A stretch of DNA of 64,000 nt, taken from contig NZ_LMHC01000022.1 in assembly GCF_001427665.1 (NCBI RefSeq), positions 89,090-153,089 on the forward strand, read 5' to 3'. This stretch comes from Caulobacter sp. Root655. Its GTDB lineage: Bacteria; Pseudomonadota; Alphaproteobacteria; Caulobacterales; Caulobacteraceae. This document shows, in pieces, positions 41,601 to 51,954 of this stretch. The position numbers were made by a program, and so were the translations under genes. The number at the start of each line of letters is the position of its first letter. Position 1 is the first letter of the stretch. The notes under the pieces are model-generated. The model was not told where the DNA came from. It saw only the letters and a list, made by a program, of their open reading frames with translations, and ran no database searches.

Positions 41601-42832
41601 CCTGAAACCGTCTGCACGAGGATGTCGTCGGTAAACAACTGTTTGGCGTAGGGCACCAGAAGGGTGCGCCGGCCGGCGATCTCATCGGCGAAGAACGTCA
41701 CGTCGAAAGGCGCGGCCGCGACGCGCAGCGTGGTGCGGTACTGGTCCGGAACGGCGCCGCTGATCTCGACGACCGATTGACTGACATAGGGCAACGCGCC
41801 GGCGGGGACCGGGTCATAGGTCTGGTCGAGCTCCGCTCCGCCGACGATGTCACTGAGGTTCGCGGCCGGCAGAGTGGCGGCGACATAGGTCTGCACATTC
41901 TGCGCATAGGCCTGAAGCTTGTCGCCCAGCGCGGGCTCGTTCAGGCTGGTCAGGGTGTCCATGCCCCCCTGGGTCACGGCCGAAGCCCCGTTCATCATCG
42001 CGCCGACGAGGCCTGAGCCACAGGTGTTGGAGGCCTGGGTTCCACAGCCCGCGGCCGCCGCGATATCGACCCCAGCCTTCAGCCGGTTGACCTTGAAAGC
42101 CGGATCATACGCCTTGCCGTTCGCCGTGACCCAGACATGGCCTAGGGTGACAGCGTTCGCGGTCGTCGGCAGATTGCCACTTATCGCGTTGCAGTCGCTA
42201 CTGCCGCCAATGGCCAGGGGGATCGCGCCGTCGGCCAGAAATTTGCAGGCAGCTCGGGCGTCTACGGAAAAGACCTGATTGGCCGAGTCCAGATCCTTGA
42301 CCAGACCAGTCCACGCGCCGAACTGCTGGGCCGACAGTGAAATCGTCCCAATCTGATAAGAGGCCGCGACGTTTCCCTGCGCCAGCAATTGGACCATCAG
42401 TTCGGCTTGATCGAAAGCCGTGCCGGACCCATCGATGAGCGCGCCGCGTCCGCCCTTGGATAGGCCGAACCTAAACTCGGTCGCGATGTTATTTCGGACA
42501 TAACGCGCGACGTTCTGCGCGAACGTATCCGCGGGCAGCCGATTGGCGCCTAACGCCCGGCCCAAGGCCCGGATTTCAGGTGAAGGCGAGGTCCAGGCCG
42601 CGACGCCCGTGGTGTGGGTGGTGGCGCCGCCATATACGCCCCAGGCCGTAGCGGGGGCGACACCCGCGCCGCTGACGCGGTGGCTCGCCGGTACGGCGGC
42701 TTCGGCGCGCGAAACGTCCATCTTTACCGCCGCCAACAGGCTAAACGCGGCTATGAGGACGATGCGTCCGAGACCGGTTCGCGCTCGAGGTCGTGGGACG
42801 AATGTTCGAGGTCCCATGCCTGTGTCCGGCAT
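38597..42832 (-). CDS. Large exported YD-repeat protein, upstream partner of the Rhs gene
   Basis: The protein has about 1412 residues from ATG 42830-42832 (GAAGG upstream; the frame extends to a GTG at 42922). It has a signal peptide ([24 protein letters not shown]), then a domain with [24 protein letters not shown] that resembles the transglutaminase-like N-terminal region of some Rhs-family proteins, with no catalytic Cys seen. The second half carries YD/Rhs-type repeats ([26 protein letters not shown]). The stop overlaps the start of the second Rhs gene (ATGA), so they are one operon and perhaps one split shell. The function is unknown. Confidence 0.7.
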   Translation of the reverse strand: MPDTGMGPRTFVPRPRARTGLGRIVLIAAFSLLAAVKMDVSRAEAAVPASHRVSGAGVAPATAWGVYGGATTHTTGVAAWTSPSPEIRALGRALGANRLPADTFAQNVARYVRNNIATEFRFGLSKGGRGALIDGSGTAFDQAELMVQLLAQGNVAASYQIGTISLSAQQFGAWTGLVKDLDSANQVFSVDARAACKFLADGAIPLAIGGSSDCNAISGNLPTTANAVTLGHVWVTANGKAYDPAFKVNRLKAGVDIAAAAGCGTQASNTCGSGLVGAMMNGASAVTQGGMDTLTSLNEPALGDKLQAYAQNVQTYVAATLPAANLSDIVGGAELDQTYDPVPAGALPYVSQSVVEISGAVPDQYRTTLRVAAAPFDVTFFADEIAGRRTLLVPYAKQLFTDDILVQTVSGAPAKTVTLTATHPYVSSTPGHRTETASLDYGYGPWVDPIASHSGPILIMASWGDTMPSAASYYSALQKANPSPFVGSSGAPAGDCRANLRHKGGNTTDVLDSCRADSALSSAAQLVIQQALARRMLARVAGVSITQHHSLGIQVNNVLNSGTTIYKVFNEVSSWSIESQKSDVSAETATFAALASLSAMQEGSVLQQTADTNHAGSTASAFFLANRNGATFYDVPAASMASFAPTLKGPYIYSTGPYALKNIPAEYVSILSGAASSGTRFIVPQYTALPTLNGSYMPAGPGASVGQDASGGVSYLFNMTYKGGADALRRDPAKEAQDLIKQTAAALAAKSYASVDLASGDLKMSPPADLVTGVGGFPFALAMQRTYVSGAETSETNELYERSVNYQPVPPKTMGTKGVAPTYDYTYDGPDADVGGRIGGGWTYNFAISARVGNDAMGLLGKSGGLDASAAISTLYALVELNRSTGFQVRMADILANHWLGARFMRNAITVRVGPESKSFHLLPDKTYNAAPGQADRIVIVNGVGIQNDIIKSYSTSKFEYVDASGNRLRFNPTHGDVYIGDGAANCASTQSANFLPDDWVFVGGVKVTFTYQGNCVTYREISDNTWLEEPSSTYIGKTFLLTKVANSTGRSLTFSYPSQYSSLGQHITGVTDENGRTVSYALTDCPPLYANNGGGQATERYLTCNNLTVTAAEGVTRYSYAPGADSPDPAGAVRPTYRLRRWYSPLNTATPFETVVYDDLYHVASITDANQHAVRYYLATVSPADAFKTVDILDASGATSTTRFNAASAPIEAIDPLNRTTRWVYDGLNRKSLEVRPEKDSTAWTYDVRSNLVSTTSHPKPGSGLADIVTRTVYGEEETVRLCVNILVCNKPIREVDAKNAATKLEWDASGTLSWIEPPLDANGGAPRTDYAYQSFTGTDGVAFMLLSGKTDRIGASQTLVTTYDYDTTNHFTWKSATVDPGHLNLRTCFKFDVVGNLIGTTDPRAGVCQ

Positions 42833-42922
42833 GGTCGGGCCTTCGGGAATCAGGGGAAGCTCAACGTTGAGCGGGATGCTTCGCGCGGCTCGGACAGACT
42901 TACTCACCAAACACCGCCTCAC

Positions 42923-43264
42923 GCTCTCGCAGCTACAATGGTCAAGCTTTAGCAGTTGCTCGTCAGCGTTGTAAGTCGGGGGATGCGATTTCGGTCTGTG
43001 TGAGCCACCTTCTCAGCGAAGATTCTGCCCCCGCTGCGCCCTATCAGGAACCATCCCGACAACCCGCCACACCCGATGCGCGGGATTCTCGACAGATGAC
43101 GCCGGATGCGGCGGATCAGTCGCCGCACCCAATGCCTAAGGCGATGTCCTAATTACTGTCTATTTCGCCCATTTCTTTAATATACAAACCTAAGTTTCGA
43201 ACAGAATATCCCAATTAACAAACATATCGATATATAAATCCGCAAGAAAAAGCTCAAAAACCCC
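42923..43264. other. AT-rich spacer upstream of the Rhs operon
   Basis: There is no gene here. Positions 43141-43260 contain only 38 G/C in 120 bases (about 32%), with runs such as AATATACAAACC and ATCGATATATAAATCC. This is the promoter-side spacer of the minus-strand Rhs operon and lies after the ABC-F gene's stop. AT-rich spacers often mark transferred DNA. Confidence 0.6.
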
Positions 43265-44893
43265 CTACCCTCCCGGGTGCAGCCCCGGCGCTTCCTGGCC
43301 CGTGCGGGTGACATATTCCGTATAACCGCCGCCGTACTGATGGACTCCCTCGGGCGTCAGTTCCAGCACGCGGTTCGACAGGGCCGCCAGGAAATGGCGG
43401 TCGTGCGAGACGAAGAGCATGGTGCCCTCGAAGTCCGCCAGCGCCGCGACCAGCATCTCCTTGGTCGCCATGTCGAGGTGGTTGGTCGGTTCGTCGAGCA
43501 CCAGCAGGTTCGGCGGATCGAACAACATCTTGGCCATGACCAGACGCGCCTTCTCGCCGCCGGACAAGACGCGGCAGGGCTTCTCGACATCGTCGCCGGA
43601 GAAGCCGAAGCACCCCGCCAGGGTGCGTAAGCTCCCTTGGCCCGCCTGCGGAAACGAGCGCTCCAGAGACTCGAAGATCGTCTCTTCGCCGTCCAGCAGG
43701 TCCATGGAGTGCTGGGCGAAATAGCCCATCCTGACGCTGGCGCCGATGTTGACCGTGCCCTGGTCGGGCTTGGTGTCGCCGGCCACCAGCTTCAACAGAG
43801 TCGATTTGCCGGCGCCGTTGGCGCCCAGGACGCACCAGCGTTCCTTGCGGCGCACCAGGAAATCGAGGCCCTCATAGATCGACTGGGCGCCGTAGCCCTT
43901 ATGGACATCGCGCAGGTTGATCACGTCCTCGCCCGACCGCGGCGGGCTCTGGAAGTCGAACTGGACCGACTGGCGACGGCGCGGCGCCTCGACGCGTTCG
44001 ATCTTGTCGAGCTTCTTGACCCGGCTCTGGACCTGGGCGGCGTGCGAAGCGCGCGCCTTGAACTTCTCGATGAACTTGATTTCCTTGGCCAGCATGGCCT
44101 GCTGGCGCTCGTATTGCGCCTGGCGCTGCTGTTCGCCGAGCGCGCGCTGCTGGTCGTAGAAATCGAGATCGCCCGAATAACTCGTCAACGTTCCCGCGTC
44201 GATCTCCACCACCTTGCCGATGATGCGGTTCATGAACGCGCGGTCGTGCGAGGTCATCAACAGGGCGCCGTCATAGGTCTTGAGGAAGGCCTCGAGCCAG
44301 ATCAGGCTTTCCAGGTCGAGGTGGTTGCTGGGCTCGTCCAGCAGCATGCCGTCGGGCCGCATCAGCAGGATGCGGGCCAGCGCCACGCGCATCTTCCAGC
44401 CGCCGGACAGCAGGCCGACATCGCCATCCATGCGTTCCTGGCTGAAGCTCAGGCCGGCCAGCACCTCACGCGCCCGCGCGTCCAGCGCATAGCCGTCCAG
44501 TTCCTGGAAGCGCCCCTGCGCCTCGCCATAGCGTTCGAGAATCGCGTCCAGTTCATCGGCCTGGTCCGGATCGACCATGGCCGCCTCGAGCCTGGCCATT
44601 TCGGCGGCCAGCGCGCTGACGGGACCGACGCCATCCATCACCGCGGCGACCGCGCTCTGGCCCGACATTTCGCCGACATCCTGGCTGAAATAGCCGATCC
44701 TCATTCCGGGATCGATCGCGACCAGTCCGTCGTCGGGTTGCTCCTGGCCGGTGATCATGCGGAACAGCGTCGTCTTGCCGGCGCCGTTCGGACCGACCAG
44801 CCCGACCTTTTCACCCTTCTGGATGCCCATCGAGGCTTCGATGAACAGGATCTGGTGGCCGTTCTGCTTGGAGATGTTGTCGAGGCGGATCAT
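43265..44893 (-). CDS. ABC-F family ATPase
   Basis: The 542-residue soluble protein has two ATPase domains and no membrane segments. Domain 1 has Walker A GPNGAGKTTL, signature LLSGGWKMRVALARI and DEPSNHLD. Domain 2 has GANGAGKSTLL, LSGGEKARLVMAKM and DEPTNHLD. A basic linker (QAMLAKEIKFIEKFKARASHAAQVQSR) between them is the ABC-F interdomain arm. ABC-F proteins act on the ribosome E site in translation control or antibiotic protection; which one is not visible. The start ATG is at 44891-44893 (IRLDNIS...). Confidence 0.9.
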   Translation of the reverse strand: MIRLDNISKQNGHQILFIEASMGIQKGEKVGLVGPNGAGKTTLFRMITGQEQPDDGLVAIDPGMRIGYFSQDVGEMSGQSAVAAVMDGVGPVSALAAEMARLEAAMVDPDQADELDAILERYGEAQGRFQELDGYALDARAREVLAGLSFSQERMDGDVGLLSGGWKMRVALARILLMRPDGMLLDEPSNHLDLESLIWLEAFLKTYDGALLMTSHDRAFMNRIIGKVVEIDAGTLTSYSGDLDFYDQQRALGEQQRQAQYERQQAMLAKEIKFIEKFKARASHAAQVQSRVKKLDKIERVEAPRRRQSVQFDFQSPPRSGEDVINLRDVHKGYGAQSIYEGLDFLVRRKERWCVLGANGAGKSTLLKLVAGDTKPDQGTVNIGASVRMGYFAQHSMDLLDGEETIFESLERSFPQAGQGSLRTLAGCFGFSGDDVEKPCRVLSGGEKARLVMAKMLFDPPNLLVLDEPTNHLDMATKEMLVAALADFEGTMLFVSHDRHFLAALSNRVLELTPEGVHQYGGGYTEYVTRTGQEAPGLHPGG

Positions 44894-45198
44894 GGGGCGG
44901 TCTGCTAACGCGGGTGGAAGGAGAACGCCAGCCTTAGAGCCATGCCAATTCCAAGCGCGGCTATCGCCTGCGCCGTCAATCAATTGGCGGCGTCGGGCGT
45001 GAAGATCGAAACCGAGACGTTCCTGGATAGAAGACACAAGCCTCAAGAGGCCGGACTGAAGCTGATCCGACGATCGTACCGTTCATTCAAGCGTCCGGCG
45101 CATCGACAAGATCTTGTACGCCCTCCAACAAGTCCGGCGGGCGGTCTCGTGAGAAAAGGACCGCGGCCGTAAGGCCGTTTCAAACCGGAGTCGGCGAC
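44894..45198. other. Gap between ABC-F gene and carboxylesterase
   Basis: About 305 bp divergent region. I see no supported gene; the only frame of note (44942-45172, plus strand) has no family features. A small GGCCG/CGGCC inverted pair near 45165-45180 precedes the esterase. The promoters of both genes must lie here. Confidence 0.5.
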
Positions 45199-46728
45199 TT
45201 GCGCGGGATCATCCGATATTGCGGCGTTCTCTTCGTCGCCGTGACCTTACACGCAAGCGCCCTTGCCGGGCCCATCGTCGCCACGAAGAGCGGCGCCATT
45301 GAGGGGGTGGATAGAGGCGGCGTTTTGGCCTTCCTCGGCGTGCCATTCGCGGCCCCTCCCGTGCGAAACTTGCGGTGGCGCCCGCCCGCTCCCGTCGCCC
45401 CGTGGACAGGCGCCCGACCGGCCAAGCGTTTCGGCCCAGACTGCATCCAAGAGCCAATGTCGTCGCCGCCGGGCCCTGGCTTCATCAATTCCACCAGCGA
45501 AAACTGCCTCTATCTCAATGTCTGGCGACCGCGAGCCTCAGGCGATCGACGGCCGGTGATGGTCTGGATTCATGGCGGCGCGTTCATCATGGGCGCGGGC
45601 TCCTTCCCCAGTTACGACGGCGGCGCCTTCGCCAGCAGGGGCGTGATCCTGGTGACCCTGAACTACCGGCTAGGGCGCTTCGGCACGTTCGCTCATCCTG
45701 CCTTGCGTCGCGAGCAGGGGGACCACCCTGTCGCGGACTTTGGCCTCCTCGACCAGATCGCGGCGCTGGCGTGGGTGCGGGACAATATCGCCAGCTTTGG
45801 CGGCGATGCCTCCAACGTCACGATCTTCGGGGAATCGGCCGGCGCCTCTTCGGTGAATTTCCTGATGGCCTCACCTTTGGCGGAGGGCCTTTTCGCCAAG
45901 GCGATCGCGCAATCGGGCGGCTCGAGCAGCGACCTCAAGACCTTCGCCGCCGCCGAAGCCGAGGGCGCGGCTTGGGCGAAGACGGCGGGAGTCGCCGAAG
46001 ACATCAAGGCCTTGCGCGCCCTACCCGCCGACAGGGTCTGGGACGGGCCCGTCACCGTCGTGGCTTCTCCGGTGATCGACGGAACGGTCGTCACCCAATC
46101 CACCGACGATGCCTTCCACGCCGGCGCGTTCGCCCGCATCCCCTATCTGGTCGGCGCCAATAGCCAGGAGGAGAGCCTGCTGCGTTGGCTGCCTGGCCTT
46201 GACGAGGCGTTCCTCAAGACCTTGGGCGAGCGCGGCGACGCCGCCCTCTCGCTCTACGAGACCGAGGGGCTGGATCGGAAATCCGCCGTCGCCAAGCTCT
46301 GGGGCGAGGCGGCGATGGTCGAACCGGCGCGCTTCCGAGCCCGGCAAACGGCGCGGCGGGGCGTCGCCACCTGGCTCTATCGCTATGGATACGTGCCGGA
46401 CGCGGCGCCGGAGACCACGACCGGCGCGGGCCATGACGCGGAAATCGAGGTGGTTTTCGCCAACCCCGACCAGAGATGGCCCAAGCCCTGGTCGACGCGC
46501 GACGCGGCGATCGCCGAAACGATTCAGGGCTATTGGATCAACTTCGCGCGGACCGGAAACCCCAATGGCCCGGGCCTGCCGACCTGGCCCGCCTACACCC
46601 TCGCGAACGACACCCTGATGGCGTTTTCGAAGGTCGGTCCGGTCGCGACCGAGGGGTTTGGGAAAAGCCGCCTGGATCTGCTGGAAGCCGCCTACGCCGA
46701 TCGTAAATCCTGGACGCCGGCGCCGTAG
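45199..46728 (+). CDS. Type-B carboxylesterase/lipase family protein
   Basis: The 509-residue exported protein (signal peptide IIRYCGVLFVAVTLHASALA) belongs to the carboxylesterase type-B family. Motifs include FLGVPFAAPPV, ENCLYLNVWRP, the oxyanion WIHGGAF and the nucleophile elbow GESAGASS with Ser near 213. GANSQEESL occupies the position of the catalytic acid (usual form G.N.DE), and GAGHDAEIEVVF carries the histidine near 412. It hydrolyses esters; the substrate is unknown. The TTG start at 45199 is supported because the signal peptide starts right after it. It is convergent with the AraC-acetamidase gene. Confidence 0.88.
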   Translation: MRGIIRYCGVLFVAVTLHASALAGPIVATKSGAIEGVDRGGVLAFLGVPFAAPPVRNLRWRPPAPVAPWTGARPAKRFGPDCIQEPMSSPPGPGFINSTSENCLYLNVWRPRASGDRRPVMVWIHGGAFIMGAGSFPSYDGGAFASRGVILVTLNYRLGRFGTFAHPALRREQGDHPVADFGLLDQIAALAWVRDNIASFGGDASNVTIFGESAGASSVNFLMASPLAEGLFAKAIAQSGGSSSDLKTFAAAEAEGAAWAKTAGVAEDIKALRALPADRVWDGPVTVVASPVIDGTVVTQSTDDAFHAGAFARIPYLVGANSQEESLLRWLPGLDEAFLKTLGERGDAALSLYETEGLDRKSAVAKLWGEAAMVEPARFRARQTARRGVATWLYRYGYVPDAAPETTTGAGHDAEIEVVFANPDQRWPKPWSTRDAAIAETIQGYWINFARTGNPNGPGLPTWPAYTLANDTLMAFSKVGPVATEGFGKSRLDLLEAAYADRKSWTPAP

Positions 46729-46743
46729 CGCAAGCAACGCGCC

Positions 46744-49074
46744 CTAGCTGGCGAACATGGCCTTGCGGATGATGGCGTGGATACCCCAGTTGCCGTTCGC
46801 TACTTGGGTGACGCCGAAATCGACGCCCACCGAAAGGAGCGAAATCGCCTCGTCTTCGCTGAGATTGCGCGTGGTCATCAGGAACCGCCGCGCCTTCCTG
46901 AACGCATCGCGCATGGCCAGGTCGAGCGAGGATTTCTTATAGACCTCGCTCTGCGCCGACGGTCCCATTTCCTTCAGATATTCAGGGTGGCTGAAGCCGA
47001 AGATCACCCATTCGTCCTTGGTTTCGAGCAGCGGATAGTCAAGATCCTTGAGCGGTTCGCGCGCGGTCTTGGCCGGGTGGAGGATGATCTGGATCACCGC
47101 GGTGATCGAGCACTCGATGGCCGTGCCGCACAGTTCGGAATCGCCCTGCGAAGCGTGGGGATCGCCCAACGAAAGTAGGCCGCCAGGCACCGCCACGGGG
47201 AGGAAGATGCTGGCGCCGGCGCCGAGCCGCCAGTTGTCGATGTTGCCGCCGAAATTGGAGGGCGGCACGGAGTCCACCGGATCGGGGTGATTGGGCGCCA
47301 TGGCGACCACGCCAAAGTGCGGCCGGACCGGCACCTCGACGTCGCGCAGCACGTCGAAGTTTCGCACCACGGTGTCGAAATTCACGGGCACGCCGGGATA
47401 GTCGATGCGATCGTGCACCACGCCGAAGGGATCGGTCTGCGGCGTCCAGCGGTAGTTGTAGACGGCGTGCGCGCAGGATCGGCCGTGCTGGTGCTCGACC
47501 TCATAGATCGTCACCACCTCGCGCGGCTTGGGCTCGGTCAGCAGGTCGTTGTAGTGAAAGCCCCAATAGGCGGCGGCGTTGCTACCGAAGGTGCGCCCGA
47601 GGAAGCGGCTGTTCTGGCTGGGACGCGGCGTGATCTCCAGGATCTTGACCTCGACCACGTCGCCGGGCCTGGCGCCGGCGATCGCGATCGGTCCCGTGCA
47701 GATATGCACGCCAAACCCCTCCCCCGCGCCGCGCCCCAGCGCCGAGCCGTCCACCGGGCCCGCACCGCGCCGGTCGACCGCCTTGCCCTCCGCCGTCCAG
47801 CGAAAGACGCTCTCGGCCCCGGCGTCGCCTTCGATCATCCGCTCATAGTCGTCATAGGCGTGATGGGTCAGGGTTTCGATCGTGACGTAGTCGCCGGACT
47901 CGACCTCGATCACCGGCTTGAGCGCGCGGCTGAAATAGCCCCAGTGTATGGTCTCGGGCGAGGCCGGCAGATGATGGTGGCGCACGCCACGTCCGACGGG
48001 CGGCGCGACGACGTCCTCGGGTGGCGCGAACTCGGCGATCTCCGTGTCGTCTTCCTCGACCGGCGGGGGGAGCGCCGCTCCCCGCTTGAGTTTCCGAGCC
48101 GAGGCGGGCGAGCCACGCAGCAGAACCCGTCCGCCCTCGTCATTGGCCGTGGGCGTCTTGCGGTATTCGCGCGGGCTGACGCCATATTGCTCCCGGAAGG
48201 CCCGGCTAAAGGACGCGGAGTCGTTGAACCCCCATTGGAAGAGGATTTCCGAGATCGACTTTTGGGCGTGAAGCGGACTTCCCAAGTCGAGACGGCAACG
48301 CTCCAGTCGCCGCGCCTTGAGGAAATGGCCAAAGCTCTCGTCGATCGAGGCGAAGAGCTTCTGCAGATAGCGTGACGATATCCCGTGCTCCTTGGCGACC
48401 TGCTGCAGATCCAGGTCGGGATCGCTGAGCCGCATCTCGATGGTCTGGAACACGCGGTCCAGCAACGACGCCCGTCCGCCAGCAGAGCCGCCCCGATCCT
48501 TCTCGGCCGCCGCGTCGAGCAGGAGGACGGCGATGAACTCGGGCAAGGCGGCTTCGACGGGTCGCATTTGATCGGCCTCGACGTCGTCGAGGGTTCCAGC
48601 GACCGAGGCCAGCAAGCCCGAAAACATGCTGCCGAGCCCGGTCGCCCCGTCCAGGTAGGTGATCACGGCGGGCGCCGGCGTGCGCGATTTCAGCGCGGGC
48701 AAGGATTGCGGAACACGGGTGATCAAGAGCCGGCTGTCACCGTGCAGGTCCAGACGCGCTCCGACCAGATCGCTACCGCAAACCATGTCGCCCTCGGCGA
48801 GAGCGCGTACCGTTACTCCGCTCGTCACGGTCAGCTCGCCATCAAGCAGCAGGATCAGCCAGATACAGGGCGTACTCTGGCTGAAGTCGATCCCCAGGGA
48901 CTGCCGCGTGCCGGCGATCCGGATGAACTGCATGTCCAGGGCGGAGCGGAACGTGACCAGCTCGCCATAGATCTCCGATTGGCTCTCCAGCAACTCGACC
49001 GACAGGCGCTGGAGCGCGAAGCGCCAAGCCTCCTGGCGTTCCTCTTTCGGGTAGGCGTTGGTCGTCAACCGCAC
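46744..49074 (-). CDS. AraC-type regulator fused to acetamidase/formamidase
   Basis: One open frame contains two unrelated domains. Numbered from GTG 49072-49074, residues 1-200 form an AraC-type sensor region, and about 203-308 the two-helix-turn-helix AraC DNA-binding domain (SSRYLQKLFASIDESFGHFLKARRLERC..., FNDSASFSRAFREQYGVSPREYR). A linker rich in acidic residues and prolines (about 308-362) follows. Residues 362-776 are a complete acetamidase/formamidase domain (HHHLPASPETIHWGYF, DYVTIETLTHHAYDDYERMI, RFLGRTFGSNAAAYWGFHYND, PPSNFGGNIDNWRLG). The start is uncertain: the frame extends upstream to ATG 49350, with no RBS at the GTG. An internal start before the amidase cannot be excluded. 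Confidence 0.85.
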   Translation of the reverse strand: MRLTTNAYPKEERQEAWRFALQRLSVELLESQSEIYGELVTFRSALDMQFIRIAGTRQSLGIDFSQSTPCIWLILLLDGELTVTSGVTVRALAEGDMVCGSDLVGARLDLHGDSRLLITRVPQSLPALKSRTPAPAVITYLDGATGLGSMFSGLLASVAGTLDDVEADQMRPVEAALPEFIAVLLLDAAAEKDRGGSAGGRASLLDRVFQTIEMRLSDPDLDLQQVAKEHGISSRYLQKLFASIDESFGHFLKARRLERCRLDLGSPLHAQKSISEILFQWGFNDSASFSRAFREQYGVSPREYRKTPTANDEGGRVLLRGSPASARKLKRGAALPPPVEEDDTEIAEFAPPEDVVAPPVGRGVRHHHLPASPETIHWGYFSRALKPVIEVESGDYVTIETLTHHAYDDYERMIEGDAGAESVFRWTAEGKAVDRRGAGPVDGSALGRGAGEGFGVHICTGPIAIAGARPGDVVEVKILEITPRPSQNSRFLGRTFGSNAAAYWGFHYNDLLTEPKPREVVTIYEVEHQHGRSCAHAVYNYRWTPQTDPFGVVHDRIDYPGVPVNFDTVVRNFDVLRDVEVPVRPHFGVVAMAPNHPDPVDSVPPSNFGGNIDNWRLGAGASIFLPVAVPGGLLSLGDPHASQGDSELCGTAIECSITAVIQIILHPAKTAREPLKDLDYPLLETKDEWVIFGFSHPEYLKEMGPSAQSEVYKKSSLDLAMRDAFRKARRFLMTTRNLSEDEAISLLSVGVDFGVTQVANGNWGIHAIIRKAMFAS

Positions 49075-49517
49075 GGGGCATGATCTCGAAGCAGATTTCC
49101 GACCTGCGCGGAACTGACCACCGGCCGGACTTGGATCGACTGTTCCCTTCAAGTTCGGGCAGCGCGATGCAGGGGCAATCACAAATCCTGGCGGCGACGC
49201 AATTGCCGGGGATTGCCGCGGCTGGGTCTCCGCCGACGCTGTTTGGAGGCAAAACCCTCGATTGGCTTGCGTCTTGACGCCCTCAGCTCTTGCACAAACA
49301 CGCACGCGGCCGGCGTTGAGCGCCGATCCAGGCACGAGAACCCGGCTCATCGTGCAACCTCATCCCGGCGCGAAGGGGCCGTGGGTGGCGCAGCGCAAGA
49401 AATGGGGCGCCGGACGTCAAGATGAATCCCGCCCCGCCCCCCAACCTCGCCGGGGTGAGGTTTGCTCGTCCGGGCAGCGCCAAAACCGGTTCAGCCGAAT
49501 GCACAGGGGGCATGCTG
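49075..49517. other. Divergent promoter region of the catabolic cluster
   Basis: 443 bp between the AraC-acetamidase fusion and the TonB receptor. The fusion's reading frame stays open through much of it (to 49350) but the residues look non-conserved. It must hold the promoters of both genes and likely operator sites for the AraC domains; I could not pick a clear inverted or direct repeat. Confidence 0.45.
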
Positions 49518-51890
49518 ATGCGTTTCCAATCTTCCAGAACGGCGACCACCAAGGTCGCGTTGCTGCTGTCGACGTCGATGTCCGCGCTCGCGGTCCTGAC
49601 GACACCCGCCCTGGCGGCCGACCCGGTCGCCGATGAACAGCAGGCCGCCCAGTTGGAGGAGGTCGTGGTCACGGCCGAACGGCGGCCGATCGATCTGCAA
49701 AAGAGCGCCCTGTCGGTGTCGGCGGTGACCGCCGAGACCCTGGCCCAGGGCAACATCACCGACATCACGGGCCTGAACGGCATGGTGCCCGGCCTGGTCG
49801 TGGCCCGCAGCGGCGGCGGCGAGCGCGTCATCTCGATCCGTGGCATCGGCTCCGAAACCCCGGAAAACACCAACACCCAGCCAGGCGTCTCCTACCACGT
49901 CGACGGCGTCTACATCTTCAACTCGATCGCCGCCAACGCCGCCTTCATCGACGTGGCCCAGGTCGAGGTGCTGCGCGGACCGCAGGGCACGATGTTCGGT
50001 CAGGGCTCGACCGGCGGCACGATCAATGTGGTCAGCAATAAGCCGACGCTGAGCCACTACGACGGCACGGTCAATCTCGGCGGCGGCAATCACGGACTGT
50101 TCAAGGGGGACGCGGCGGTCAGCGTCCCGCTCGGCGACACCGTCGCGATCCGCGGCGCGGTCCAGCGCTACAAGCACGACGGCTACGCCAAGGCGACCGG
50201 AGTCGCCGGCCGTCCCGACTACGAGCTGGACCAGGCCGACGAGACCGGCTGGAAGCTGTCCGGCCTGTGGAAGCCGACCGACGACCTCTCGGTAACCCTC
50301 AGCACGATCCAGTACAAGGGCGACACCAATGGCCCCGCCCAGAAGAACATCCTCGACCCGAACCCCAATCCCCGCGAACTGACCCAGGACTATCCAGGCC
50401 GGTCGCTGGTCGACACCAAACTCTATTCCGCCGTGGTGAAATACGACCTGCCGTTCGCGACCCTGACCTCGATCAGCAGCTATCAGAAGCTGCTCAGCGA
50501 GCAGGCCTGGGACGGCGACGCCCTGACGGCCGACCTGTTCTACGCCCAGACCTACAGTCCCCTGACCTTCGGCGGCTATCGCTACGACCACGTCGCCCTG
50601 TGGCGCAGCCGGGGCAAGTCCTATACCCAGGAATTCAACCTGACGTCCAAAACCGACGGGCCGTTCCAGTGGATCGCCGGCGCGGTCTATCTGAAGTCGA
50701 CCAACGCGCAGTACATCGTCGAGTACAACGCCGACGATAACAACCTGGTCACCCCGCCGCTGCCCGAGGACACGGCGTGGAATGATCCGCGCGTGGCCGC
50801 CGTCTCCTATGCCGAACTGTCGTCGATCGTCCGCAAGTCCTGGGCGGCCTACTTCCAGGGGACCTACCAGATCACCGACGCGCTCAGCCTCACCGCGGGC
50901 CTGCGCTACAACGACGACCGCTATAGCGGCGAGAGCGCCAGCAACGGCTCGGCCACGTCCGGGGCCTATCTCCAGCCCGCGCCGACCGAGGGCCTGACCA
51001 CGCAGGAAACCACGGGCAAGATCGCGCTGAACTACCAGTACACGCCGGCCAACATGGTCTATGCCAGCTATACACGCGGCTACAAGCCCGGTGGGATCAA
51101 CAGCTCGGCCGCGTCCGGCAACGCCTATTCGATCAAGCCCACCTTCAAGCCCGAGGTCGTCGACTCGCTGGAAATCGGTTCGAAGAACCGCTTCCTGGAC
51201 AACCGCCTGCAGTTGAACCTCTCGGCCTTCCTCTACGACTACAAGGACATGCAGTTCCTGGAGGAGGACCCGATCCTCTACGGCGAAGGCGCCAGCAACG
51301 CGCCGAGCGCCTGGATCTATGGTCTCGAGGCAGAGACCTCCTGGCTGGTCTCGCGGCACTGGCGGGTCGAAGGCTCAGTTTCGTTGCTGAAGGGCGAGTT
51401 CGACGAGGACTACTACGCTCTGGACCAGGCCAAGGCCGAGGCCGCTCAGAACGCCGCCGGCTACCCCGGCTATCTGTTCTGGAGCAATTTCTTCCCCGCC
51501 GTTCTGGCGCGCGACGCCGCCCGCCAGAACATCAACGGCAACGACGTCCCCAAATTGCCCGATCTGCAGGGCTCGGTCAGCGCGACCTACACCAATCATG
51601 TGGGCCCTGGCTTCCTGACGGCCAAGGCCGAGTACACCTACCGCGGCCAGTACCAGTACCGTCTGTTCAACGAAGGGGCGATCGACACCGTGCCCTCCTA
51701 CGACGTGGTCAACCTGTTCTTCAAATACGAGCCGGACGACAGCAAAATCAGCGCCTCGCTGTCGGTGACCAACCTGTTCGACTCCGCCGGCCTGAACTCC
51801 CGCTTCAGCGACCCGTATGGCAGCGCCCAGGTGACCGACACCTTCATCCCGCCGCGGCAATGGATCGCCTCGATCGGCTACAAGTTCTGA
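49518..51890 (+). CDS. TonB-dependent receptor
   Basis: This is an outer-membrane active transporter powered by TonB-ExbB-ExbD. The start is ATG 49518 (AGGGGG 8 nt upstream; ATG 49512 also possible). The signal peptide (TTKVALLLSTSMSALAVLTTPALA) is followed by a TonB box (LEEVVVTAERR), a plug domain (ITGLNGMVPGLVVARSGG...ISIRGIG, VEVLRGPQGTMFGQGSTGGTINVVSNKP) and a 22-strand barrel ending PPRQWIASIGYKF, with the terminal phenylalanine. About 790 residues. It is first in a plus-strand unit with an amidohydrolase and an MFS transporter, so it probably imports the substrate of the cluster. Confidence 0.93.
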   Translation: MRFQSSRTATTKVALLLSTSMSALAVLTTPALAADPVADEQQAAQLEEVVVTAERRPIDLQKSALSVSAVTAETLAQGNITDITGLNGMVPGLVVARSGGGERVISIRGIGSETPENTNTQPGVSYHVDGVYIFNSIAANAAFIDVAQVEVLRGPQGTMFGQGSTGGTINVVSNKPTLSHYDGTVNLGGGNHGLFKGDAAVSVPLGDTVAIRGAVQRYKHDGYAKATGVAGRPDYELDQADETGWKLSGLWKPTDDLSVTLSTIQYKGDTNGPAQKNILDPNPNPRELTQDYPGRSLVDTKLYSAVVKYDLPFATLTSISSYQKLLSEQAWDGDALTADLFYAQTYSPLTFGGYRYDHVALWRSRGKSYTQEFNLTSKTDGPFQWIAGAVYLKSTNAQYIVEYNADDNNLVTPPLPEDTAWNDPRVAAVSYAELSSIVRKSWAAYFQGTYQITDALSLTAGLRYNDDRYSGESASNGSATSGAYLQPAPTEGLTTQETTGKIALNYQYTPANMVYASYTRGYKPGGINSSAASGNAYSIKPTFKPEVVDSLEIGSKNRFLDNRLQLNLSAFLYDYKDMQFLEEDPILYGEGASNAPSAWIYGLEAETSWLVSRHWRVEGSVSLLKGEFDEDYYALDQAKAEAAQNAAGYPGYLFWSNFFPAVLARDAARQNINGNDVPKLPDLQGSVSATYTNHVGPGFLTAKAEYTYRGQYQYRLFNEGAIDTVPSYDVVNLFFKYEPDDSKISASLSVTNLFDSAGLNSRFSDPYGSAQVTDTFIPPRQWIASIGYKF

Positions 51891-51954
51891 TCGATCAGCA
51901 CGGCGCGCGGGCAGCCGTCATCGGTCGTCCGCGCCTCGTCGCGCAGAGACGTCC

